Source: Lonepinella sp042485795
GTDB taxonomy: Bacteria; Pseudomonadota; Gammaproteobacteria; Enterobacterales; Pasteurellaceae
Assembly (NCBI RefSeq): GCF_042485795.1
Contig: NZ_CP169368.1
Coordinates: 1,054,001-1,118,000 of the forward strand
Reading direction: 5' to 3'
DNA length: 64,000 bases
In this document: positions 42,408-52,634 of the stretch, piece after piece
Layout: each line of letters starts with the position of its first letter
Numbering within the stretch: position 1 is the stretch's first letter
Program-made: the position numbers and the translations under genes
The notes under the pieces: model-generated
Databases searched by the model: none
The model's input: only the letters and a program-made list of their open reading frames with translations
What the model was told of the DNA's origin: nothing

Positions 42408-44069
42408 TTACGACACTCGCCCATTCTCAATATGAATCACCTGATCGCAAATTTGCATGGTTGAGGTTCGGTGGCTGACTAAGACAATTAATTTATCTTG
42501 TTTTACTTTAAGTAATGCTTGTAAAACCATAGCTTCATTTAAGCTATCTAAGTTACTTGTGGGTTCATCAAGTAAAATAATCGGGACATTATTATGTAAG
42601 AACGCTCGGGCAATGCCAATGCGTTGTTTTTCGCCGTCTGATAGGCTGTTACCCAATTCGGTGATTTTCGTTTCATAGCCTTCAGGTAAGCTCATAATAA
42701 AGTCATGAATAGATGCTTTTTTAGCCGCTTCAATAACCTGTTGTTGGCTGGCATGGCGTTTTGCCATGATAATATTTTCATAAATACTTTCATTGAAAAT
42801 ATAGGTTTGTTGCGTAATATATGCCATATTTTCACGTAAACTTTGAGTGTTGATTTGGGTTAAATCTATGCCATTGATTTGAATATGACCAGATTGTGGA
42901 TCGTAAAAACGCATTAGCAGTTTCAACAAAGTGCTTTTACCACTGCCACTACGTCCGTGAATACCTAAAATTTGCCCTTTGTTTAAGCTGAGATTGATGT
43001 TAGACAGAATCTGTTCATCAGCATAAGCAAAATTAAGACCTGTAACGTTGATTTGTTCAATTTCTGCTAAATTTACACCGCACTTTACATCGTCTAGTAC
43101 AGGTTTTTCATGCAGTAAACCCAGTACTCGTTCACCGCTGGCAAGGGTTTGTAATAAATTATTGGAAAGATTACTTAATGCAATTACAGGACCATAGCTT
43201 GACATCAGTAGAATAACGGCAATCAATAAGCCACTGAAATCAATTTGTTGATAATAGAATAAAATTAATCCGGTCGCTAAGATCAACATATTAAACAATG
43301 AAACTGCTATTTCTGTATAGGCACGCACTTTAGATTCTTGTGCTTTTATGCGGAAAAAGGCTTGATCGATGGCTTGGCTACGTTGATTAATTTGTGCTAA
43401 CCGTTGGTCTTCATAACCAAATAATTGGATTTCTTTCATGCCACGAATGCTGTCAAGAAAATAATCATTCATTTCACCGACTAATTCACGGTATTTTCTA
43501 CCTTCATCACGAGCCATGGCAGTGGTAATTGTGGGTAGAATAAAGCCAATGGTGATATAGGCAAGCAAAGCGATTAAGACAAACCAAACAGAAATAGCCC
43601 CAAATACCATGAGTAAAATCGCCGATGTTAAAATAGCAATAGCAATAGGTGCTATGGTGTGAGCGTAAAATACTTCCAGTAATTCAATATCATTGGTGAC
43701 TAATGATAATAATTGCCCCGATTGTTTTTGTTGTAATTTATCAAAAGCCAAACGGCGTAGGGCGGTGAAGACTTTATCACGCAATAGTGCTAATAATTTA
43801 AAGGCAATGTAATGCCCTGACATTTGTTCTAAATAACGTAGGATACCACGAGCGATAGCCAGTACAATCAGTGCGGTAAGAATTTGACTAAAAGTAAAGT
43901 GAGTGGCAAAACCTGCTAGATTCACTAATCCGATTGCTCCCAACACAATAATAAAAATCGCCGCAAGGAAGCCAAGCGTTCCCATAATAATGGTGAAACT
44001 CATAATATGAGCTAATGGTGTGACTAATTTGAGCAAATGCCACATGATGATAAATCCATTTTTACGCAT
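42408..44069 (-). CDS. Heterodimeric ABC exporter subunit, CydC-like
   Basis: A 553-residue fusion of six membrane helices (about residues 20-300) and an ATPase domain. Walker A is GRSGSGKST, the signature is LSDGEKQRIGIARA and Walker B is IILLDEP. The start ATG overlaps the stop of the upstream partner gene by 8 bp (ATGCGTAA), indicating coupling. CydDC exports cysteine/glutathione for cytochrome bd assembly. However, the closest layout (next to a heme receptor, with a Fur-like box) also allows a role in heme or porphyrin transport. Substrate not determined. Confidence 0.8.
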   Translation of the reverse strand: MRKNGFIIMWHLLKLVTPLAHIMSFTIIMGTLGFLAAIFIIVLGAIGLVNLAGFATHFTFSQILTALIVLAIARGILRYLEQMSGHYIAFKLLALLRDKVFTALRRLAFDKLQQKQSGQLLSLVTNDIELLEVFYAHTIAPIAIAILTSAILLMVFGAISVWFVLIALLAYITIGFILPTITTAMARDEGRKYRELVGEMNDYFLDSIRGMKEIQLFGYEDQRLAQINQRSQAIDQAFFRIKAQESKVRAYTEIAVSLFNMLILATGLILFYYQQIDFSGLLIAVILLMSSYGPVIALSNLSNNLLQTLASGERVLGLLHEKPVLDDVKCGVNLAEIEQINVTGLNFAYADEQILSNINLSLNKGQILGIHGRSGSGKSTLLKLLMRFYDPQSGHIQINGIDLTQINTQSLRENMAYITQQTYIFNESIYENIIMAKRHASQQQVIEAAKKASIHDFIMSLPEGYETKITELGNSLSDGEKQRIGIARAFLHNNVPIILLDEPTSNLDSLNEAMVLQALLKVKQDKLIVLVSHRTSTMQICDQVIHIENGRVS

Positions 44070-45816
44070 AATTTGCTCCTGTTCTGATATTTTCTAAGGC
44101 TTTTTGTTGGTTAAACATTTCTGTATAAAGCCCTTGTTTTTCCATGAGTTGCGAATGTGTTCCTTGTTCGACTAATTGCCCGTTATCTAACACATAAATT
44201 TTATCCGCTTGTACCGCATTGGCTAAACGATGTGAAATCATGACAATGGTTTTTTCAGCTTTAAGTTTATGAATAAACTGCAAGATAATTTCTTCACTCT
44301 CTACATCAATATTGCTGGTGGCTTCATCAAAAATATAGCAACTGGCATCGTGTAATAAGGCTCGAGCTAGGGCTAAACGTTGAATTTGTCCGCCTGATAA
44401 ATTATTACCACGACTTAATAATGGCATATCTAAACCACCATTTTCTCGCACAAAATCTGCCAAATTAACTTGGCTTAACGCTTGATAAATTTGTTCATCG
44501 CTAGCGTTTATTTGTGCCATCAGCATATTTTCTCGTAATGACCCTTTGAAAATATAACTGCTGTGGCTGACTAAACAAATTTGTTGATAGAATGAAGTGC
44601 GGTGCAAATCTGTGCTGTTTTTGTCATTAAACAGAATTTGTCCTTGTTGTGCGTGGTTAAAGCCCATTAACAGGGAAACTAAGGTTGATTTTCCACAGCC
44701 ACTTTTCCCCACGAAAACGGTTAATTGATGGGGTTGAATGGTTAAGTTTAAGCCATTGATGGCATTCTTTTCAGCTGAATAAGCAAAATGTAAATTTTGT
44801 AATGTAATTTGAATGTTATTTTTTTCATCAAAATTCACCGCACTTTCAGCTTGGGTTTGTGTTATTGGTGTGTCTAATAAGGTGAAAATTTTATCTGAAG
44901 CCGCTTTACCATTCATGGCAACGTGGAAAAATGAACCAAGTAAACGTAAAGGAATGAAAAATTCAGAGGAAAGTAGAATAAATAGAATGACCGCAAAGAC
45001 GGTTAAATGTCCTGCTTGGAATTGCAATAATGCGGTTAAAATCCCAATCGCCGCACCACCATAAGCCAATAAATCCATCAGCGAAACAGAGTTTAGCTGC
45101 ATAGTTAGCACTTTCATAGTGATTTTACGAAAATGTTCCGCTTCAATATCCATTTGTTTCGCTTTATAGTCATCATCTTGGTAAATTTTGAGGGTGACTA
45201 GCCCTTGTAAGTTATCTAAAAAACTACTGCCTAATCCCACATAAATCGCCCAATATTTGGCTAATAGTCGTTTAGCAATTTTATTGACTGCAATAATTGA
45301 CATCGGAATTAAGGGGACGCAAACCAATAAAACTAGAGCGGTCGGTGCATTAAAAAAGACTAAAAAAAGAAATAAAGTCAGCGGGGCAAGTAAACTATAA
45401 AATAATTGTGGCAAATAACGTCCGAAATAGATCTCAATTTGTTCTACACCCTCTGAAGCAATTTGCACTAACGAAGAAGTGGATTGTTGATTAACCTGAT
45501 TTAACGGCATAGAGGCTAATTTCTGATAAATTAAGGTTCTCAATTTATGTTTAACATTGGTGCTAGCATAGTAAGATGCTTTGCCTGCCATTTTCCCTGC
45601 AAACACACGCAAGCTCAATGCAGCAACTAAAACAATAAAAAAAATCACCGCACTTGTCAGGCTTAGAGTTTGCTCAAAAGCCTGATGCAGACACCAAGCA
45701 AATGTGACCGCAGTGACAATACTGCCAACCAACGCAAGCCAATTCCACAACACAGTCGCAGCAATCCATTTTTTGCTGTCTTCCACCGTGTTAATCAGAC
45801 GTTTATCTATCATCAT
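44062..45816 (-). CDS. Heterodimeric ABC exporter subunit, CydD-like
   Basis: A 584-residue membrane-ATPase fusion, partner of the downstream gene. Six helices span about residues 20-310. Walker A is GKSGCGKST, the signature is LSGGQIQRLALARAL and the D-loop/Walker B is CYIFDEATSNID. I chose ATG at 45816 (MMIDKRLIN), as it follows AGGAAAC; the upstream frame to 45855 has no clear ribosome site. It is transcribed leftward, away from sucA, across a 512-bp intergenic region. Confidence 0.8.
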   Translation of the reverse strand: MMIDKRLINTVEDSKKWIAATVLWNWLALVGSIVTAVTFAWCLHQAFEQTLSLTSAVIFFIVLVAALSLRVFAGKMAGKASYYASTNVKHKLRTLIYQKLASMPLNQVNQQSTSSLVQIASEGVEQIEIYFGRYLPQLFYSLLAPLTLFLFLVFFNAPTALVLLVCVPLIPMSIIAVNKIAKRLLAKYWAIYVGLGSSFLDNLQGLVTLKIYQDDDYKAKQMDIEAEHFRKITMKVLTMQLNSVSLMDLLAYGGAAIGILTALLQFQAGHLTVFAVILFILLSSEFFIPLRLLGSFFHVAMNGKAASDKIFTLLDTPITQTQAESAVNFDEKNNIQITLQNLHFAYSAEKNAINGLNLTIQPHQLTVFVGKSGCGKSTLVSLLMGFNHAQQGQILFNDKNSTDLHRTSFYQQICLVSHSSYIFKGSLRENMLMAQINASDEQIYQALSQVNLADFVRENGGLDMPLLSRGNNLSGGQIQRLALARALLHDASCYIFDEATSNIDVESEEIILQFIHKLKAEKTIVMISHRLANAVQADKIYVLDNGQLVEQGTHSQLMEKQGLYTEMFNQQKALENIRTGANYA

Positions 45817-45908
45817 GATGTTAAGTTTCCTAAAATTTATTTTTGCTAACAACAAACTTGAATTTTCAATAATCAGCGGTGTTCAAGTTGTGTTAGTCTA
45901 GCTTAAAA

Positions 45909-45927
45909 TAGAACGATTATCATTTAA
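45909..45927. promoter_or_regulatory. Weak Fur-like box upstream of the ABC exporter
   Basis: The sequence around GAACGATTATCATTTAA matches 12 of 19 positions of the Fur consensus, about 95-110 bp upstream of the CydD-like start. Weaker than the two receptor boxes. If real, it would place the exporter in the iron regulon. Confidence 0.3.
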
Positions 45928-46208
45928 TTATAGTGATCAGGACACTTCTAATCAAATTATAATGAGATAATTCTAATGTAAGCATAGCCTAAATAAATTT
46001 GCGACACCGATAGATATAAATTTTATAGCATCACTCAAATTGGGCTTTGTTGTGTTTATGTTATGTTTTTGTAATTTTTGTAAGTTCTCAACCCGACAAT
46101 GTCATGATGTTATGAATCTGGCTTGATTATTCATATTGTCTAAATATAATCCTATTTTTGTATGCTTTATCTGCAAAAAGTCATGTAAAATTTTTGTTAA
46201 ATTTAAAA

Positions 46209-46228
46209 AGTGTGATGTAGATCATATT
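46209..46228 (+). promoter_or_regulatory. Candidate CRP site upstream of sucA
   Basis: AGTGTGATGTAGATCATATT contains TGTGA-N6-TCATA, close to the CRP consensus TGTGA-N6-TCACA. It is about 100-120 bp upstream of the sucA start. CRP-cAMP activation of TCA-cycle genes is expected in this group. The rest of the 45817-46328 gap is AT-rich, with no gene and no RNA recognised. Confidence 0.6.
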
Positions 46229-46328
46229 TTTATTTTCAATAATAAGGTAAAGTTACGCCATTTAGATTACACTTATAAAATCTAAATTTTGTGTATGATA
46301 GATGTTAAATTTAATAGGTAGGAAAACG

Positions 46329-49139
46329 ATGCAAAATAATTCATTTCAGCAGTGGCTAGCACAAAGTGCGTTGTCTGGTGGAAGTCAGTCTTATATTGAA
46401 GATTTGTATGAAGATTATTTACAAGATCCCGATTCTGTGGAAGTGAGTTGGCGACAAACCTTTGATTCTTTAGCAAAAAATATTATAGGGTCAAGCCAAC
46501 CCGAACAAGCTCATTCACCAGTACGTAATTATTTTCGCCGTTTGGCTTTGGAAAAATCCCCCAAAGGTGTTACAGTCATCGATCCTAAAGTGGGAGAGCG
46601 TTTAGCCAATGTCTTGAGATGGCTTAATGCGTATCGTTATCGTGGACATTTATTGGCAGATGTTGACCCCATTAATTTACGTGAAAAACCTGAAGTCCCA
46701 ACCTTAGATTACCGTTTCTATAACCTTACCGATGCCGATCTTGATGAAGTTTTTGATTTGAGTGGACATATTTTCCATAAAGAAAAAATTAGTTTGCGTG
46801 AACTGGGTGATTCGTTGAAGAAAACCTATTGCGGTAAAATTGGTTTGGAATTTATGCACGTGAACGATTTAGAAGCCCGTAGATGGTTACAAAAACAAAT
46901 AGAAGATTGGGTAAATACACCGCACTTTAGCCAACCTGATCAAGAAAAATTGTTAGCTGAATTGACTGCTGCCGAAGGATTAGAGCGTTATATCGGAGCA
47001 AAATTCCCCGGTGCGAAACGTTTTTCATTAGAGGGTAGTGATGCCTTTGTGCCATTGATTAAGGAAGTTATTCGCCATAGTTCAAAACAGGGTGTACAGG
47101 AAATCGTATTTGGTATGGCACACCGTGGTCGCTTAAATATGCTGGTTAATGTATTAGGTAAAAAAGCGGCGGAATTATTTGATGAATTTGCTGGCAAACA
47201 TTACACCAATGGTACTGGGGACGTAAAATATCATCAGGGCTTTTCTTCTGATTTCTTGACAGATGATGGTCGTGTGCATTTGGTGTTAGCGTTTAACCCG
47301 TCACATTTAGAAATTGTCAGTCCAGTAGTTGAAGGGTCAGTGCGTGCTAGACAGAAACGACTTGGTGATGATGATCATAGTAAAGTGTTGGCAGTGACTA
47401 TTCATGGTGATAGTGCTGTTGCTGGTCAAGGGGTAGTACAAGAAACCTTGAATATGTCTGATGCTCGGGGTTATACGGTGGGGGGTACCATTCGTATTGT
47501 GATTAATAACCGTATTGGTTTTACTACATCTTTCCCAAAAGATACACGTTCTACTGTTTATTGTACGGATATTGCCAAAATGATCGAAGCACCGATTATT
47601 CATGTGAATGGTGATGATCCAGAAGCGGTAGCCTATACAGCTCGTATGGCAGTAGAATTCCGAACCTTATTCAAGCGTGATATTTTTATTGATTTGGTGT
47701 CTTATCGGCGGCATGGTCATAACGAAGCAGATGAACCATCAGCTACTCAACCGATGATGTATAAAAAAATCAAAGCTCATCCAACCCCCCGTCAAGTATA
47801 TGCCGACAGACTTATTAATGAGGGCATTATCGATAATGCAAAAGCCACAGGATTTATTAATAATTACCGTGATGCACTAGATCGTGGTGAGCGAGTGGTG
47901 TCTGAATGGCGAGAGATAAATTACGATAAAGTGGATTGGTTACAGTTTTTAAATCCAGAATGGAATGCCGATTATGAAAGTCGTTTTGATTTACAACGCT
48001 TTAAAGATTTGGCTCAACGTGTTTCACAATATCCTGAAACCCACCCAATTCATCCTCGTGTAGAAAAAATTTATGCGGATCGTGTTTTAATGGCAAAAGG
48101 TGAGAAATTATTAGACTGGGGGATGGGTGAAACCATGGCTTATGCAACTTTACTTGATGACGGTTATCATATCCGTTTATCTGGTGAGGACTGTGGACGT
48201 GGTACATTCTTCCACCGTCATTCGGTGTTACACTGTATTAATGACGGAAATGGCTATGTGCCATTATGTCATCTGCATGATAAACAAGGTAATTTTGAGG
48301 TCTGGGATTCGGTTCTTTCTGAAGAAGCCGTGCTTGCCTTTGAGTATGGTTATGCGACCACCACACCAAAAACCTTAACCATTTGGGAAGCTCAATTCGG
48401 TGATTTTGCCAATGGCGCACAAGTGGTAATCGACCAATTTATTAGTTCTGGTGAACAGAAATGGGGCAGAATGTGTGGTTTGGTGTTATTACTCCCACAT
48501 GGTTATGAGGGGCAAGGTCCAGAACATTCATCTGCTCGTTTGGAACGTTATTTGCAACTTTGCGCTCAACATAATATGCAAGTCTGCATCCCCTCTACAC
48601 CTGCACAAATTTATCATTTATTACGCCGTCAAATGCTACGTAAAGTGCGTCGTCCTTTAATCGTTATTTCACCAAAATCTTTATTACGTCATCCATTAGC
48701 GGTTTCTGCTATGGAAGAATTAACCGATGGCACATTCCAAAATGTGATTGGTGAAATTGATGAGTTGGATCCAGCACAAGTAAAACGTGTCGTATTGTGT
48801 TCGGGTAAAGTCTATTACGATTTATTAGAACGCCGCCGTAAAAACAATCAAACCAATGTCGCTATTATTCGGATTGAACAACTTTATCCTTATCCAGAAG
48901 ATGAAGTGCGGTCTGTTTTAAGTGAATATTCACACGTTAAAGATTATGTTTGGTGTCAGGAAGAGCCGTTAAACCAAGGGGCTTGGTATTGTTCTCGACA
49001 TAATTTTATCCAAAGCATTCCTGAGGATGCCAGTTTACGTTATGTAGGTCGCCCAGCATCTGCTTCTCCAGCAGCTGGATATATGGCATTACATAATGAA
49101 CAACAACAGAATTTAGTAACTGATGCTTTAACTTTATAA
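46329..49139 (+). CDS. sucA: 2-oxoglutarate dehydrogenase E1 component SucA
   Basis: The thiamin-diphosphate-dependent E1 subunit that decarboxylates 2-oxoglutarate and transfers the succinyl group to SucB. The 936-residue length matches the E. coli enzyme. An N-terminal helix (QQWLAQSALSGGSQSYIEDLY) docks E2. The core has VFGMAHRGRLNMLVNV, HGDSAVAGQGVVQE and the GIGHGDD-like INNRIGFTTS segment. ATG at 46329 follows TAGGTAGGAAAACG; the frame runs nine codons further upstream. First gene of sucABCD with a CRP-like site. Confidence 0.97.
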   Translation: MQNNSFQQWLAQSALSGGSQSYIEDLYEDYLQDPDSVEVSWRQTFDSLAKNIIGSSQPEQAHSPVRNYFRRLALEKSPKGVTVIDPKVGERLANVLRWLNAYRYRGHLLADVDPINLREKPEVPTLDYRFYNLTDADLDEVFDLSGHIFHKEKISLRELGDSLKKTYCGKIGLEFMHVNDLEARRWLQKQIEDWVNTPHFSQPDQEKLLAELTAAEGLERYIGAKFPGAKRFSLEGSDAFVPLIKEVIRHSSKQGVQEIVFGMAHRGRLNMLVNVLGKKAAELFDEFAGKHYTNGTGDVKYHQGFSSDFLTDDGRVHLVLAFNPSHLEIVSPVVEGSVRARQKRLGDDDHSKVLAVTIHGDSAVAGQGVVQETLNMSDARGYTVGGTIRIVINNRIGFTTSFPKDTRSTVYCTDIAKMIEAPIIHVNGDDPEAVAYTARMAVEFRTLFKRDIFIDLVSYRRHGHNEADEPSATQPMMYKKIKAHPTPRQVYADRLINEGIIDNAKATGFINNYRDALDRGERVVSEWREINYDKVDWLQFLNPEWNADYESRFDLQRFKDLAQRVSQYPETHPIHPRVEKIYADRVLMAKGEKLLDWGMGETMAYATLLDDGYHIRLSGEDCGRGTFFHRHSVLHCINDGNGYVPLCHLHDKQGNFEVWDSVLSEEAVLAFEYGYATTTPKTLTIWEAQFGDFANGAQVVIDQFISSGEQKWGRMCGLVLLLPHGYEGQGPEHSSARLERYLQLCAQHNMQVCIPSTPAQIYHLLRRQMLRKVRRPLIVISPKSLLRHPLAVSAMEELTDGTFQNVIGEIDELDPAQVKRVVLCSGKVYYDLLERRRKNNQTNVAIIRIEQLYPYPEDEVRSVLSEYSHVKDYVWCQEEPLNQGAWYCSRHNFIQSIPEDASLRYVGRPASASPAAGYMALHNEQQQNLVTDALTL

Positions 49140-49173
49140 GCTAATTTTTATGCACAATTAAAAAGGAAATATT

Positions 49174-50388
49174 ATGAGTGATTTAGACATTCTTACCCCA
49201 GCACTACCAGAAAGTGTAGCCGATGCAACGGTAGTTAAATGGCATAAAACGGTAGGTGAAGCCGTTAGCCGTGATGAAATTTTAGTGGAAATTGAAACCG
49301 ATAAAGTAGTATTAGAAGTACCAGCTTCTGCAGACGGGGTGATTGCGAGTATTACTGAAAACGAGGGGGCAACGGTGGTGAGTAACCAAGTGCTAGGTAA
49401 ATTAAGCACCGAAGTAGATGGAATTCAAACCAAACTAGTAGAAAAAACAGCGGAATCGACTCCAGCGGAACGTTATAAAGCGAGCTTAAACCAAGATGCA
49501 GAGCAAGATCATCAAGAAGATTTAAGCCCTGCAATTCGCCGTTTAATTGCGGAATATGATCTTGATCCGAAAGAAATTAAAGGTTCTGGAGTAGGCGGTC
49601 GGATTACCCGTGAAGACGTAGAGCGTACTTTGGTCAATAAAGCTCAAACTGCGGTGCAAACGGGCGAAGATTTCTCACAAGCAAATTTACGCAGTGAAAA
49701 ACGTGTGCCGATGACCAGATTACGTAAACGTGTGGCGGAACGTTTACTTGAAGTGAAAAACACCACGGCAATGCTGACTACATTCAATGAAGTAGATATG
49801 CAACCGATTATGCAATTACGTAAAAGCTATGGCGAAAAATTTGAAAAACGCCACGGTGTGCGTTTAGGCTTTATGTCATTTTATGTCAAAGCGGTGGTGG
49901 AATCATTAAAACGTTATCCAGAAATTAATGCCTCTATTGATGGAGATGACATTATTTACCACAACTATTTTGATATTAGTATTGCGGTGTCAACGCCACG
50001 TGGTTTGGTGACTCCAGTCTTACGTGATTGCGATCAAATGAGCATGGCGGAAATTGAGAAAGCGATTAAGACCTTAGCTGAAAAAGGGCAAAATGGCAAA
50101 CTTACCGTGGAAGAATTAACGGGAGGTAATTTTACTATTACTAACGGCGGTGTGTTTGGTTCGTTAATGTCAACACCAATTATTAACCCTCCACAAAGTG
50201 CTATTTTAGGTATGCACGCCATTAAAGAGCGTCCGATTGCGGTCGATGGTCAAGTGGTAATTCGTCCTATGATGTACTTAGCGTTGTCTTACGATCACCG
50301 TTTAATTGATGGACGTGAGAGTGTCGGGGCGTTAGTCACGATCAAAGAATTGTTAGAAGATCCAACCAGATTGTTATTGGATATTTAA
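49174..50388 (+). CDS. sucB: Dihydrolipoyl succinyltransferase E2 SucB
   Basis: The core of the 2-oxoglutarate dehydrogenase complex, transferring succinyl from E1 to CoA. The 404-residue protein has one lipoyl domain with the modified lysine K44 (IETDKVVLEV), a peripheral-subunit-binding domain (about residues 113-145: SPAIRRLIAEYDLD, GGRITREDV) and the catalytic domain ending with SYDHRLIDGRESVG, where the histidine is catalytic. It follows sucA by 34 bp with ribosome site AAAAGGAAAT. Confidence 0.97.
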   Translation: MSDLDILTPALPESVADATVVKWHKTVGEAVSRDEILVEIETDKVVLEVPASADGVIASITENEGATVVSNQVLGKLSTEVDGIQTKLVEKTAESTPAERYKASLNQDAEQDHQEDLSPAIRRLIAEYDLDPKEIKGSGVGGRITREDVERTLVNKAQTAVQTGEDFSQANLRSEKRVPMTRLRKRVAERLLEVKNTTAMLTTFNEVDMQPIMQLRKSYGEKFEKRHGVRLGFMSFYVKAVVESLKRYPEINASIDGDDIIYHNYFDISIAVSTPRGLVTPVLRDCDQMSMAEIEKAIKTLAEKGQNGKLTVEELTGGNFTITNGGVFGSLMSTPIINPPQSAILGMHAIKERPIAVDGQVVIRPMMYLALSYDHRLIDGRESVGALVTIKELLEDPTRLLLDI

Positions 50389-50449
50389 TTTTCGCTGATT
50401 TGAGTTGGGCAAAAACGCCCTGATGCTAAATGAATAAAAAGGACAGTCG

Positions 50450-51610
50450 ATGAATTTACATGAATATCAATCCAAACAAATTTTTGCTCAATATGGTTTG
50501 CCAGTGAGTGAGGGCTATGCTTGTCAAAATGTAGAACAAGCGATTGAAGCAACAAAAAAACTGGGGGGGACTGCATGGGTGGCTAAATGCCAAGTTCACG
50601 CTGGTGGACGTGGTAAAGCTGGTGGTGTGAAAGTGGTGAAATCTAGCGATGAAGTGCGGTCATTTTTTACTAACTTTTTGGGCAAACGTTTAGTTACGTT
50701 CCAGACTGATAGCAATGGTCAGCCGATTAATACTATTTACATGGAAGCCTGTGCAGAGGTAAAAAAAGAACTTTATTTAGGTGCCGTGATTGATCGTAGT
50801 TCACAACGTATTGTGTTTATGACTTCTACTGAGGGCGGTGTGAACATTGAAGAAGTGGCTGAAAAAACACCGCACTTATTACATAAAGTCGCAGTTGATT
50901 CTTTACTGGGCGCTCAACCTTATCAAGGGCGTGAACTGGCGTTTAAATTAGGTTTAACGGGTAAACAAGTCGCACAATTTGCTCACCTATTTTGTCAACT
51001 CAGCAAATTATTTATCGAAAAAGACCTTAGCTTATTAGAAATTAACCCATTAGTGATTTTACAAAATGATGATTTACATTGTTTAGATGCCAAAATTGTG
51101 GTTGATGATAATGCGTTATACCGTCAACCAGAGTTAAAAGCCATGCAAGATCCAAGCCAAGAAGACGGACGTGAAGCAGAAGCAGAAGCGTTAAGTTTAA
51201 ACTATGTGGCATTAGAGGGTAATATTGGCTGTATGGTGAACGGTGCAGGGCTTGCCATGGGAACCATGGATATTATTAAATTGCACGGTGGACAGCCAGC
51301 CAACTTCCTTGATGTTGGCGGTGGTGCAACCAAAGAACGTGTTGCAGGAGCGTTCAAAATTATTCTTTCCGATCCCAATGTAAAAGCTATTCTGGTTAAT
51401 ATTTTCGGTGGCATTGTCCGCTGTGATTTAATTGCCGAAGGCGTTATTAGTGCGGTCAATGAAATCGGTGTTAATGTCCCTGTAGTAGTGCGACTTGAGG
51501 GCAATAACGCTGAATTAGGACGTGAAATCTTAGCCAAAAGTGGTGTCAATATTATTGCCGCTCAAAGTTTAACCGATGCTGCTGAACAAGTGGTTAATGC
51601 AGCGAAATAA
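50450..51610 (+). CDS. sucC: Succinyl-CoA synthetase beta subunit SucC
   Basis: The ADP-forming beta subunit that converts succinyl-CoA to succinate with substrate-level phosphorylation. The 386-residue protein has the ATP-grasp domain (starts MNLHEYQSKQIFAQYG; CQVHAGGRGKAGGVK binds nucleotide) and the C-terminal CoA-ligase domain (NIFGGIVRCDLIAEG). It sits 61 bp after sucB and 9 bp before sucD. Confidence 0.97.
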   Translation: MNLHEYQSKQIFAQYGLPVSEGYACQNVEQAIEATKKLGGTAWVAKCQVHAGGRGKAGGVKVVKSSDEVRSFFTNFLGKRLVTFQTDSNGQPINTIYMEACAEVKKELYLGAVIDRSSQRIVFMTSTEGGVNIEEVAEKTPHLLHKVAVDSLLGAQPYQGRELAFKLGLTGKQVAQFAHLFCQLSKLFIEKDLSLLEINPLVILQNDDLHCLDAKIVVDDNALYRQPELKAMQDPSQEDGREAEAEALSLNYVALEGNIGCMVNGAGLAMGTMDIIKLHGGQPANFLDVGGGATKERVAGAFKIILSDPNVKAILVNIFGGIVRCDLIAEGVISAVNEIGVNVPVVVRLEGNNAELGREILAKSGVNIIAAQSLTDAAEQVVNAAK

Positions 51611-51619
51611 GGATCGGAT

Positions 51620-52489
51620 ATGTCAATTTTAATTAATAAAGATACAAAAGTGATTTGCCAAGGATTTACTGGTGGTCAAGGCACATTCCATAGTGAACAA
51701 GCCTTAGCTTATGGCACAAAATTAGTCGGTGGTGTATCGCCCAATAAAGGTGGCACTACACACTTAGGCTTGCCAGTGTTTAATACAGCCCGTGAAGCCG
51801 TTGAGCAAACTGGTGCAACCGCAAGTGTAATTTATATTCCAGCACCGTTCTGTAAAGATGCCATTTTAGAAGCTATTGACGCTGGTATTAAATTAATTGT
51901 ATGTATCACCGAAGGCATTCCAACCATAGATATGTTAGCCGTCAAACAAAAACTGGCTCAAACTGATGTGGTGATGATTGGTCCGAACTGCCCAGGGATT
52001 ATTACCCCAGATGAATGTAAAATCGGCATTATGCCAGGCTATATTCATAAAAAAGGGCGTGTAGGGATTGTTTCTCGTTCTGGTACTTTAACCTATGAAG
52101 CAGTAAAACAAACCACAGATAATGGTTTCGGTCAATCTACTTGCGTAGGTATCGGTGGCGACCCAATTCCAGGGTCTAACTTTATTGATATTCTCAAACG
52201 TTTCCAACAAGATCCAGAAACTGAAGCCATTGTGATGATCGGTGAAATCGGCGGTTCTGCGGAAGAAGAAGCAGCGGCATTTATCAAAGCCAACGTGACT
52301 AAACCAGTGGTGTCTTATATTGCGGGAATGACCGCACCGAAAGGTAAACGAATGGGGCATGCGGGGGCTATTATTAGTGGCGGAAAAGGAACGGCAGCAG
52401 AAAAAATCCAAGCCTTACAAGATGCTGGTGTGACAACGGTACAAAGCCTTGCAGAAATCGGTGATGCTTTGAAGAAATTATTGGGATAG
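51620..52489 (+). CDS. sucD: Succinyl-CoA synthetase alpha subunit SucD
   Basis: The alpha subunit of the TCA-cycle enzyme, 289 residues. A CoA-binding Rossmann domain (CQGFTGGQGTFHSEQAL) is followed by the ligase domain with the phosphorylated histidine in GHAGAIISGGKGTA near residue 248. Ribosome site AAGGATCG. Last gene of sucABCD, followed by a terminator containing an uptake signal. Confidence 0.97.
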   Translation: MSILINKDTKVICQGFTGGQGTFHSEQALAYGTKLVGGVSPNKGGTTHLGLPVFNTAREAVEQTGATASVIYIPAPFCKDAILEAIDAGIKLIVCITEGIPTIDMLAVKQKLAQTDVVMIGPNCPGIITPDECKIGIMPGYIHKKGRVGIVSRSGTLTYEAVKQTTDNGFGQSTCVGIGGDPIPGSNFIDILKRFQQDPETEAIVMIGEIGGSAEEEAAAFIKANVTKPVVSYIAGMTAPKGKRMGHAGAIISGGKGTAAEKIQALQDAGVTTVQSLAEIGDALKKLLG

Positions 52490-52515
52490 ATTAGTCCCTT
52501 TTAATACATATTGAG

Positions 52516-52557
52516 GTGTGGTGTAAAAAATAAAAGATTTTACACCGCACTTTTTTA
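52516..52557 (+). terminator. Terminator of sucABCD built on an uptake signal
   Basis: GTGTGGTGTAAAA and TTTTACACCGCAC form a 13-bp nearly perfect stem around an AT-rich loop, followed by six or more T. The right arm contains the uptake signal complement ACCGCACTT. Confidence 0.85.
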
Positions 52558-52634
52558 TTGTTGAGCTATAAGATTGACGAAATAAATTTTCCCTTTAAAA
52601 TAGCAACAAATGATTTTTAACAAGGATTTTAACA

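Noticed and set aside
45817..46328. A possible small RNA between the ABC exporter and sucA
   Set aside because: Only AT-rich sequence with Fur-like and CRP-like sites; no terminator-like hairpin to define an RNA.
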